This document shows, piece by piece, positions 1-6,300 of a stretch of DNA of 8,051 nucleotides. The stretch is from positions 1 through 8,051 of the forward strand of contig WFRA01000221.1 of assembly GCA_015486775.1 (NCBI GenBank). Reading direction: 5' to 3'. Each line of letters begins with the position of its first letter. Positions within the stretch are counted from its first letter, which is position 1. The position numbers were made by a program, and so were the translations under genes. Origin of the DNA: Kiritimatiellales bacterium (GTDB lineage Bacteria; Verrucomicrobiota; Kiritimatiellia; Kiritimatiellales; Pontiellaceae). The notes under the pieces were generated by a model. The model saw only the letters and a program-made list of their open reading frames with translations, made no database searches and had not been told where the DNA came from.

Positions 1-146
1 GTTTGGTAGCGTGGTTCTCGTTCCGGTTTTCAAAGAAAGTTGATTCATCAATTTCGGATGCAGCAGGAGAAGTTGCTATTTTTATAATCACGCTTGTTGC
101 CTTAATTCTGTCCGTGATTGTGGCGATGAAAAAATATCTATCTTAA
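1..146 (+). CDS. 3' end of an upstream gene, membrane-anchored C-terminus (partial)
   Basis: The frame beginning at base 3 is open from the window edge to a TAA at 144-146 and gives 47 residues. The other two forward frames close early, with a TAG at 7-9 and a TGA in the second frame near base 41. The C-terminal half is a clear hydrophobic helix (VAIFIITLVALILSVIVAM) followed by the short basic tail KKYLS, as expected for a last transmembrane segment with its end in the cytoplasm. The family cannot be recognised from this fragment. It is AT-rich like the small ORFs that follow and unlike the catabolic genes further right. It could also be a chance open frame, but the helix plus positive tail argues for a real gene end. 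Confidence 0.5.
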   Translation, partial: LVAWFSFRFSKKVDSSISDAAGEVAIFIITLVALILSVIVAMKKYLS

Positions 147-222
147 TCGGGAGAGCCAAATCACAGAAAAAAAACTCGTCTTGAATGGAATATTTTGCGC
201 ACCGAAAGAAGGATAGGATACG

Positions 223-429
223 GTGATTGAAATGGATGCCGGAGAAATTTTTTCATGGGTTATGGTAAGGGCAATCGGGGTGTTGCTCGTGGTTTATTCG
301 TTCGTTCCCTTGATCGGGGCGCTGGGAGGTGGATATGTGGCATATACCCTCCGCGACCATGCCGCCATCGTGATCCAATCGAATGGGACCATTCCCGATT
401 GCCAAAAGGATACGCCCAAAAACCGGTAA
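223..429 (+). CDS. Small hypothetical membrane protein, probably the N-terminal part of an interrupted gene
   Basis: This 68-residue ORF starts at GTG 223, with purine-rich AAGGA (209-213) and AGGA (215-218) upstream. An in-frame ATG at 232 is the alternative start but sits far from these motifs. Residues about 11-43 form one strongly hydrophobic segment (WVMVRAIGVLLVVYSFVPL, then a glycine-rich GALGGGYVAYTL), followed by a polar tail ending in KDTPKNR. No family is recognised. The stop at 427-429 is suspicious because the same frame continues for 49 more codons with a second transmembrane helix (see the next entry). As written the product would be a one-helix protein, and the intact ancestor probably had two helices. 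Competing ORFs in other frames at 253-569 look like shadows. Confidence 0.4.
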   Translation: MIEMDAGEIFSWVMVRAIGVLLVVYSFVPLIGALGGGYVAYTLRDHAAIVIQSNGTIPDCQKDTPKNR

Positions 430-579
430 CTTCAGAAAGCCCAAGCCCAGGCACAATCCGCCGCAATCCTAAACCCGGTGTTCTTCCTGCTGTCGATCTC
501 GGCAGGAATCTATTGCCTAAAAGGGGGCAAAGCGCTTCAAAAGCTACTTATGCCTCCGGAGGAGGGTGAAGAAGGATGA
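430..579 (+). pseudogene. In-frame remainder of the 223 ORF beyond a premature TAA (second transmembrane helix)
   Basis: Reading on in the same frame past the TAA at 427-429 gives 49 codons to a TGA at 577-579. The segment begins with a glutamine/alanine-rich linker (LQKAQAQAQSAA), continues with a hydrophobic helix (ILNPVFFLLSISAGIYCL) and ends with a polar, acidic tail (GGKALQKLLMPPEEGEEG). This is protein-like composition, not random sequence. One C-to-T change turning CAA (Gln) into TAA would explain the break and would fit the Gln-rich linker. The reconstructed gene at 223-579 would encode 118 residues with two membrane helices and a soluble loop. The only internal start with helix-forming sequence after it is GTG 478, which has no evident ribosome-binding site. 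Alternatives are a sequencing error or stop readthrough. Confidence 0.45.
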
Positions 580-701
580 CTACATTCGCGCAGTGGATCG
601 AAATGGTTTTGGTTGCCCCTGTTCCGCTGGTTGCCCTCGCAATCAACCTAAAAAATGCAGTTGAAATGCTGAAAATGGTTATTCTCCTTCAATGCGAATG
701 A
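576..701 (+). CDS. 41-residue hypothetical protein, translationally coupled to the upstream frame
   Basis: The ATG at 576-578 overlaps the TGA of the preceding frame (577-579) as ATGA, a classic translational-coupling arrangement. A strong Shine-Dalgarno GGAGGAGGG (558-566) lies 9 bases before it. The product is mostly hydrophobic: MTTFAQWIEM, then VLVAPVPLVALAINL, then a basic and amphipathic end, stopping at TGA 699-701. It would be a membrane-associated micro-protein. The stop falls at the edge of a repeat-like inverted sequence (about 700-752), so the ORF may have been longer and cut by insertion or decay there. No family is recognised. The start signals are better than expected by chance, but the short length keeps confidence moderate. 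Confidence 0.4.
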   Translation: MTTFAQWIEMVLVAPVPLVALAINLKNAVEMLKMVILLQCE

Positions 702-753
702 TTAACACGATTTCCAGCTATCATGTATATCCTGTTATCCTGTCAAAACATAC
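697..753 (+). repeat. Imperfect inverted repeat of the 'ATCCTGTTATCCTGTC' type
   Basis: The left half contains GATTAACACGATTTCC and the right half ATATCCTGTTATCCTGTC. The reverse complement of the right half (GACAGGATAACAGGATATAC) resembles the left half at roughly two thirds of positions. The right arm is itself a near-tandem of ATCCTGTT and ATCCTGTC. Sequences of this style are familiar as short dispersed intergenic elements in several bacterial groups, but no genome-wide copy count can be made from this window. It lies directly after the 41-residue ORF and could act as an RNA hairpin at its 3' end. Confidence 0.35.
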
Positions 754-790
754 TCTACTTATCATTTTTGGGAAAGAATCAGGAAGTTTT

Positions 791-821
791 TGGTTCGCGT
801 GATTAGCGGAATTCGCGATCC
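791..821 (+). repeat. 9-base-unit element, forward copy (three units plus ATCC)
   Basis: Three consecutive 9-base units are visible: TGGTTCGCG (791-799), TGATTAGCG (800-808) and GAATTCGCG (809-817), followed by ATCC (818-821). The same NNATTCGCG unit and ATCC end recur near 3233-3303 and 6742-6853. This copy stands alone, with no opposing copy next to it. Confidence 0.6.
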
Positions 822-891
822 ACAGTTATTCTGTCCGAGCTCAGAAATGGTGGTTTCTGTAACCCCTTATCAATGAACCGTCCTGCGGCCT

Positions 892-908
892 ATTTCCCCG
901 GGAGAAAT
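892..908. promoter_or_regulatory. 17-base near-perfect palindrome, possible operator
   Basis: ATTTCCCCGGGAGAAAT reads almost the same on both strands: 8-base arms with one mismatched pair around a single central base. It lies about 200 bases upstream of the aldolase start in gene-free DNA. Two shorter inverted repeats flank it: CAGAAA/TTTCTG (842-859, 6-base loop) and ATTAC-T-GTAAT (959-969). Such dyads fit operators for dimeric regulators of the LacI or GntR kind common beside sugar genes, but no regulator gene is in the window, so the role is speculative. Confidence 0.2.
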
Positions 909-1038
909 TATCTTTCCGCATTGCTTCAAGGGCGTGTATTATAGCGTTCATTCGCAATATTACTGTAATTTCGGAGGCCGCGTCCTTTCCGGACAAACCT
1001 TTAAACAGGGCAATTTTGCCAATAATCCATCTTTTCGC

Positions 1039-1067
1039 TTGCTGATCGAGGGGGGTTGCAATAGATT
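1039..1067 (+). promoter_or_regulatory. Candidate sigma70-type promoter for the aldolase operon
   Basis: TTGCTG (1039-1044) and TAGATT (1062-1067) are separated by 17 bases and match the -35 and -10 consensus at 3 of 6 and 4 of 6 positions. Transcription would start near 1074, leaving a short leader of about 27 bases that carries the ribosome-binding site. The match is weak and the call rests mainly on spacing and position. Confidence 0.2.
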
Positions 1068-1100
1068 TGTTTTCTTGAAATTACATCTAGAGGAAATTGC

Positions 1101-2033
1101 GTGAAAACAGGAAACATACCCGATGGCGTCTGGCCGGTCATGCTGACCCCGTTCTCCGGATCGGGACAGATCGACTTCCAGGGGCTGGAACAGTTAATTG
1201 ATTGGTACATCGACCAAGGGGTAGCCGGTCTTTTCTCGGCCTGTCTTTCGAGCGAATCGCTCCAGATGGACGATGCCAAAAAACTGGAGCTTGCAAAGTT
1301 TGTTGCCGGATATGTGGACGGTCGCGTGCCAGTCGTTGCGGGGGTGATGGGCGTGGCGGATCGCTCGAAGCGCATCGGGATGGCGCAGGAGGTGGTTGGC
1401 GCGGGGGCGGAGGCTGCCGTCTTTACCTTGTGCGATATCGTTCCGGAAATGGCCTCGGACGAGGAGTGGATTGAGGAGATGGAGCGGCACCTCGAAAAGC
1501 TTCAGGACTTGCCCCTCGGCCTCTACGAGTGTCCGGTGCCTTACCACCGGATGCTCACCCCGACCTTGACCGACTATGTTGTGCAAAGAAAGGCGTTTCG
1601 GTTCTTGAAGGAGACCTCCGCAGACATTGATGAGATCGGGCGCAAAAGCCGGGCGGGCACCGCCTGCGGCCTGAAGGTTTTTAGCGCGGATGCCCTTTCG
1701 ATCCTCTCTGCGTACAAGTGCGGTGCCAGCGGGTTCTGCGGATTGCAGGCCAATCTCTGGCCGGAACTTCATGTAGAATTGTTTGACCACTGGAAGGCCA
1801 ATCCGGAACGGGCGGAAACCTTGCAGCGCTTTTTTAGGGAGCAGGACTGGGCGCTTAGCCGATCCTATCCGGCCAGCGCAAAGCTCTACCTGCAGATGGC
1901 GCACGGCCTAGAGATTGGAACTACCTCCTTCCTGAACCAATCCGCGGTGGGAACGGCCGACCGCGAATGGGTCGGCGAGCTGGCGGAATCTGTGGAACAG
2001 ATCAAGGCAGGATCCCTCGAAGAAAGTGTGTAG
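1101..2033 (+). CDS. DHDPS / N-acetylneuraminate lyase family aldolase
   Basis: This 310-residue protein is the usual length for the DapA/NanA (beta/alpha)8-barrel family of class I aldolases, which form a Schiff base between a lysine and a 2-keto acid. The start is GTG 1101, with AGAGGA at 1089-1094. Family landmarks are the N-terminal GVWPVMLTPF, the Schiff-base lysine in FRFLKETS (Lys170) and the catalytic tyrosine in GLYECP (Tyr142). The usual substrate loop (GTTGE in DapA, GSTGE in NanA) is replaced by ACLSSES (residues 47-53), and the residues after the tyrosine read ECPVPYHRML instead of the Arg-containing loop of true DapA. Lysine biosynthesis is therefore unlikely. A catabolic aldolase or lyase acting on a sugar-acid-type 2-keto compound is more probable, with unknown substrate. 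The oxidoreductase gene follows after 20 bases, implying one operon. Family certain, reaction not. Confidence 0.9.
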   Translation: MKTGNIPDGVWPVMLTPFSGSGQIDFQGLEQLIDWYIDQGVAGLFSACLSSESLQMDDAKKLELAKFVAGYVDGRVPVVAGVMGVADRSKRIGMAQEVVGAGAEAAVFTLCDIVPEMASDEEWIEEMERHLEKLQDLPLGLYECPVPYHRMLTPTLTDYVVQRKAFRFLKETSADIDEIGRKSRAGTACGLKVFSADALSILSAYKCGASGFCGLQANLWPELHVELFDHWKANPERAETLQRFFREQDWALSRSYPASAKLYLQMAHGLEIGTTSFLNQSAVGTADREWVGELAESVEQIKAGSLEESV

Positions 2034-2053
2034 TGGAAACAGGAATAGCAACT

Positions 2054-3205
2054 ATGGAAAAAACAAGGATAGGTCTGATCGGCTGTGGCTTCCGGATTAA
2101 GGAGATTGTCCGCAATATGGCACCGCATCCCGTCTTCGGGAATGTGGAGTTTGTCCAGGTTTTCGACCCCGACCCGGAGTATGGAAACATCATCCGCGAC
2201 GAGTGGGCACCGAATCTTCGGTTTGTGGAGGACTATAAAGAGATTCTGCAGAATTCTGAAATCGACTGGGTAATGATTGGCTCCCCTAACTGTTACCATG
2301 CTGAGCAGGCTATCGCCGCATTTGAAGCAGGCAAAAATGTCTTTTGCGAAAAGCCGCTGGCCACCACCTTCGCGGATTGTGTCGCGATGCGCGAGGCGTG
2401 GAAACGGAGCGGGAAGCAGTTTGTGATTGGCTTCACCCTGCGCTATTCCCCGCACTATCGCAAGATCAAGGAGCTGATCGCTGCGGGTACCATCGGTGAC
2501 CCCGTCAGTTTCGAGTTTAATGAGACCATTTCGTTCGACCACGGCGGCTACATCATGGGCGGCTGGCGCGGGAAGCGCGAGCTGGCCGGAACCCACCTGC
2601 TGGAAAAGTGCTCGCACGACATCGACCTGGTAAACTGGATCGTCGGCGCGCCCGTTGCCCGGGTGGCCTCCTTCGGCGGGTTGGACTTTTTTATTCCGGA
2701 AAACGAGCGGCACATGGAACGCATCGGCCCCTCCCCAGACGGCAAGCCGGCCTACATGGCACACTGCGGCGGGCGGATGGCAAACCCGTTCACGGCAGAA
2801 AAGAGCATCATCGACAACCAGGTGGCCATCCTCGAATATGCCAACGGCGTGCGGGCCACCTTCCACACCAACTGCAACGCCGCCATCCTCGAGCGGCGCA
2901 TGTATTTTTGCGGTACGGAGGGAACGCTGCGTGCCGATGTGATCCAGGGCAAAATCGAAACCTGCCGCATCGGCTACGGCACCGAGATGGAAACCACCGA
3001 CACGCATGTCCACAACAGTCATGGCGGGGGCGACGAGGTGCTGGGCGGCGAGCTGCTCGACTGCATGGTGAACGGCAGCGAACCGGTTTCGAGTCTGGAC
3101 GACGGCTTCCGCGCGGCCATCACCGCCTTTGCCGTGGACGACGCGATGGATTCGGGGCAGGTGGTACACCTCGAACCCTACTGGGAGAAGGCGGGCATGG
3201 CGTAG
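2054..3205 (+). CDS. Gfo/Idh/MocA family oxidoreductase
   Basis: This 383-residue, probably cytoplasmic, NAD(P)-dependent dehydrogenase of the glucose-fructose oxidoreductase/inositol dehydrogenase family oxidises or reduces a sugar or cyclitol hydroxyl. The frame is open back to 1967, but ATG 2054 is chosen because AGGA lies at 2041-2044, the Rossmann strand begins right after it, and it avoids overlapping the aldolase. Residues 5-15 give RIGLIGCGFRI: the first two glycines of the dinucleotide motif are present but the third is missing. Asp38 at the end of strand 2 favours NAD. The signature EKP (99-101) carries the catalytic lysine, and a family-typical TLRYSPHYRKIKELI stretch follows at 128-142. 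The catalytic segment is LLEKCSHDIDLVNW, with His188 present and Glu184 where many members have Asp. The C-terminal domain has the usual NSHGGGDE stretch (321-328). It is co-transcribed with the aldolase. Substrate unknown. Confidence 0.92.
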   Translation: MEKTRIGLIGCGFRIKEIVRNMAPHPVFGNVEFVQVFDPDPEYGNIIRDEWAPNLRFVEDYKEILQNSEIDWVMIGSPNCYHAEQAIAAFEAGKNVFCEKPLATTFADCVAMREAWKRSGKQFVIGFTLRYSPHYRKIKELIAAGTIGDPVSFEFNETISFDHGGYIMGGWRGKRELAGTHLLEKCSHDIDLVNWIVGAPVARVASFGGLDFFIPENERHMERIGPSPDGKPAYMAHCGGRMANPFTAEKSIIDNQVAILEYANGVRATFHTNCNAAILERRMYFCGTEGTLRADVIQGKIETCRIGYGTEMETTDTHVHNSHGGGDEVLGGELLDCMVNGSEPVSSLDDGFRAAITAFAVDDAMDSGQVVHLEPYWEKAGMA

Positions 3206-3232
3206 CCGCAACCAAACTAAAAACACGGAACC

Positions 3233-3263
3233 GGATCGCTAATCACGCTAATCACACGAGTTG
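3233..3263 (-). repeat. 9-base-unit element, inverted copy (left arm of a pair)
   Basis: On the + strand this reads GGAT, then CGCTAATCA twice exactly (3237-3245, 3246-3254), then the degenerate unit CACGAGTTG (3255-3263). Its reverse complement therefore has three units ending in ATCC, matching the copy at 791-821 (shared TGATTAGCG unit). It faces the forward copy at 3273-3303 across 9 bases, so the transcript could fold into an imperfect hairpin. Confidence 0.6.
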
Positions 3264-3272
3264 AAGAATTTC

Positions 3273-3303
3273 GGATTCGCGCGATTCGTGAAATTCGCGA
3301 TCA
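3273..3303 (+). repeat. 9-base-unit element, forward copy (right arm of a pair)
   Basis: Units GGATTCGCG (3273-3281), CGATTCGTG (3282-3290) and AAATTCGCG (3291-3299) are followed by ATCA (3300-3303). The element ends 26 bases before the chosen start codon of the FG-GAP gene. The reading frame of that gene stays open through the element because a 9-base period preserves frame, which produces a spurious N-terminal extension (FGFARFVKFAIK). Confidence 0.6.
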
Positions 3304-3329
3304 AAAACAAGAACTCGATGGAGACTAGC

Positions 3330-6300
3330 ATGGATAGGCGATTGCTCTTTTTTGCGGTGCTGCTGGGCTGGGTGGCGGGCGTCGCCGCTTCTGATCCCTG
3401 GAAGTTTTACCACTCGTTCGATAACGGCTCGGATGCTGACTTTGCCAAAGGCTCCGCAAAAACCTTTTCCGATGGCCGGATCGACCTGACGCAAAAAGGC
3501 AGGGGCGGAACCGCGCTTGCGGTTCCCTTCTCCGACTTTTTCTGCTTTGGACTGGAGGACAATATTTCCTTTTCCGAGGGCACCATCCGCCTTGATGTCC
3601 AGCAGCGCTTCACGCCGCCGGAAATCCGGAAAGGCTACGGCAAGACGCAGTGCCTGCTCAGCTCGGTGATCCGGTGCGGGCAAAAGATCCAGCTCAAGCT
3701 CCGCGTTTCCGGCAAAAAGATGCTTCTGGTGGCCGAAACGGAGGAAACGAAAGGAAAAGCCTCGCGGATCGAGCTGGATGTTTCGGACTGGAAGGCGGGC
3801 GAATGGCACTCGGTCGAACTGGCGTGGAAGCAGCCCGGAATCCTCCTGCTGGGAGCCGATGGGAAAAAGAAGCAGATCCAAAACGCACACTTCCCCAAAT
3901 GCCCGCCCGCCATGATGTACGACATGTATGTCGGCACCGACAGCGACGGCGTGCAGGGCTATTCGATCGACGAACATGCCGACGCGCTTTTCGACAACCT
4001 CTCCATTTTCGGCGTTTTCGACTACCAGCCCGCTCTGGATGAAAACCCGCCGAAGATGCCGCGCTTCACCGCCCCGGCATCGGTGGCCGCCTCTCCGGAA
4101 TGGGTCGGGAAAGACCGCCACCGGATCAATGTGTACACCGGAAAAACCAAGCGCGACTGGAAGCGGGTTCCGGTGCGCCTGGAGGTGGACTTCAAAAACG
4201 GATGGGAACAACTCGATGCCGCCGGGCGGCGCTCCGCTCTCGCCTCGCTCCGGCTGGTGCAATACGATCCAGTCTCTGGAAAACCGCTGATCCACGATGC
4301 GGCGCAGAAGGGTGACGACCGCTATTTTGTTCCTTTTTCCATTTCGCCGGAGCTTTATTGGCAGGCTTCCGGTTCCATCTCCTGGAACCGCGAAGGATCG
4401 GGTCCGGCGGCCTATTCCCTCTACTACGACCCGGCCGCCCCTTATCCCGCTCCCTTCCCAAAAACCATTCCAATGGTTGGAAATGGCGACCGCCTGCAAC
4501 TGGGGCAGAAGGGTGATGCCAACCGCCTTTCGCTCGGGATCAGCGGATCGTTCGAGCCTTTCGATGCGGACGGCGACGGCGACCTCGACCTCTGGGCCAA
4601 CATTGGAACCTCGAAGATGCCGCGCTCACGGGATCTTGGATACGGGCTCTACTATTTTGAAAACCTTGGCGGCACCTTCGCGCCGGGGCAGCTGGTCTAC
4701 GCAGGTAGCACGCCCTTCAAGGCACCGATCAACGGAAACACCCTACTCAACATTGCCGACCTCAACGGCGACGGGAAGCCGGACTTTATCCTGAGCGGCT
4801 GGAAAATCCAGGAATGGTGGGAGTTTGAAATGCGCGGCGGCAAGCCGGTCGTCACCGCCATGCACCCAATCCCGTTCAGGGGTGACGCCCCGAAAAGGGA
4901 GGCCAAGAGCCGGGTGTACGACTTCGATGGCGACGGCCTGCTCGACTTGCAACTGGGCGCCAAGGTGCTTCCAAACATTGGAACCCGGACCCGGCCGCTT
5001 TTCGACGCGCAAAACCCGGTGAAACTGGAGATGGATGAGCCCATCCTCTTTGGCGGCGAGCATGGCGACCCCAATGCCGCCTTGGCGCGGGAATGGCTCT
5101 TTTTTCCGGTCGACTGGGATGCCGACGGCAAACGGGATTTTGTTTCGTCGTCCAACTTTCCGGAACTCTTCTTCCGCAGGAATATCGGCACGGCGCAGCA
5201 CCCACACTTTGCAGCGCGGCGGCGGATCAAGACCTTCGACCGAATGGATCTGTACATCGTCAGCATGCTTACCCGCGTCAAGATTTTTGATTGGGACGAG
5301 GATAGCGATCCGGATCTACTCTTCGGCGGCGAGGAGGGCTTTGTTGGGTTCTGCGAAAATATTTCCGGCTCCGGAAATCCAGTCCGGCTGCGCCAGACGG
5401 CCTTCCTCAACCAGCTCAACGCCCCGCTGGACGCGGGATCGCTGGCCATTCCCGTGGCGACCGACTGGGACGACGACGGCGACCTCGACCTGATTGTCGG
5501 CGATTCCGGCTACGAAATCCTCCTGTTTGAAAACGAGGGCGATTCCCAAAATCCGGTCTGGGGAGAGGCCCGTCCGCTCGAAGCCGCTGGGGTGCCGATC
5601 CAGCTCATGCCCGGCCCGGACGGTTGCGTGCAGGGGCCGCAGGAAAACTACTGGGGCTACGGCGAGCCGGTGGTCGTCGACTGGGACGGCGATGGCCTGA
5701 AGGATTTGATCGTGACCGGCAACCGCATGACCCACCACTTTTTCAAGAACATCGGGCGCAAGGGGCATCCCCGGCTGGCGCGCGGGAAACTGCTGCAACT
5801 CAAAAACCCTCCAAGGGATGGAAACGGAAAACGAACCGACCTGCCCTGGGGCATCCGCTACGAGCCGGAAGGCAACGAGCTGATTACGGTTCACCGCTCG
5901 CGCCCAAAGGCACTCGACTGGGACGGCGACGGCGTGATGGACTACATCACCCTCGACCACACAAACCGGCTGGCGCTCTACCGCGGCGAGCGGCTGCCGT
6001 CGGGCGAAACCGTGCTGGACGCGCCGGAGGAAATTTTCAGGATCGAAGACCCGTACGCTCGAGCCATCGTCTGGAACCGCGCGAAAAAATCCGATGGCGG
6101 ACGCTGGCACCCCGGAGCGCAGGGGCGCACCGTAACCAATATTTGCGACTGGGACGGCGATGGCGACTACGACATGGTTTGGGACAACATTAACGGTCGC
6201 TACTACGAAAACACCACGGACAATCAGGCGCCGCACCTCGTGGATCGCGGCGATTTGGTGAAGGCGCGCCTGGCCAACCACAACACCGGCCCCGAAGTGG

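Larger units (their letters stand above)
702..1100. other. 399-base intergenic region with repeats and short palindromes, no gene
   Basis: No convincing ORF is visible on either strand. The only notable forward frame, an ATG at 872, gives 23 unremarkable residues, and minus-strand ORFs extending in from 1375 are shadows of the aldolase gene. The region holds the inverted repeat at its left edge, one 9-base-unit element (791-821), small palindromes at 842-859, 892-908 and 959-969, and a weak promoter candidate at 1039-1067. It separates the small membrane ORFs from the catabolic operon and is the likely control region for the latter. Confidence 0.6.

Noticed and set aside
255..569. 104-codon forward ORF overlapping the small membrane ORFs
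   Set aside because: It is Arg-, Gly- and Pro-rich without a hydrophobic segment or ribosome-binding site. The 223 frame has far better protein character on both sides of its stop.
921..942. TTGCTT...TATTAT as a promoter
   Set aside because: The -10-like TATTAT is good, but the spacer to TTGCTT is only 10 bases, too short for sigma70, and no better -35 lies at 16-18 bases.
1194..1904. 236-codon minus-strand ORF opposite the aldolase
   Set aside because: It lies wholly within a well-supported gene, and no family features are visible in its translation.
1967..2053. Upstream extension of the oxidoreductase to ATG 1967
   Set aside because: It would overlap the aldolase by 67 bases and add 29 residues without homology character before the Rossmann fold. 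ATG 2054 has a suitable ribosome-binding site.
1886..3226. 446-codon minus-strand ORF opposite the oxidoreductase
   Set aside because: It lies fully antisense to a gene with clear family motifs. Its translation is rich in His, Arg, Ala and Val with no recognisable domain, typical of an antisense frame in G+C-rich coding DNA.
3261..3329. TTG 3261 start for the FG-GAP protein
   Set aside because: The added residues are translated repeat sequence and would mask the signal peptide. ATG 3330 has GGAG at proper spacing.
3252..4499. 415-codon minus-strand ORF opposite the FG-GAP gene
   Set aside because: It is antisense to the signal peptide and LamG-like region, has no domain signature, and its 3' end begins in the repeat DNA. 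Judged a shadow.
5316..6281. 321-codon minus-strand ORF
   Set aside because: It is antisense to the calcium-loop region. Its repeated VAIAVPV-like strings are the reverse translation of DGDGD-type codons, not a real repeat protein.
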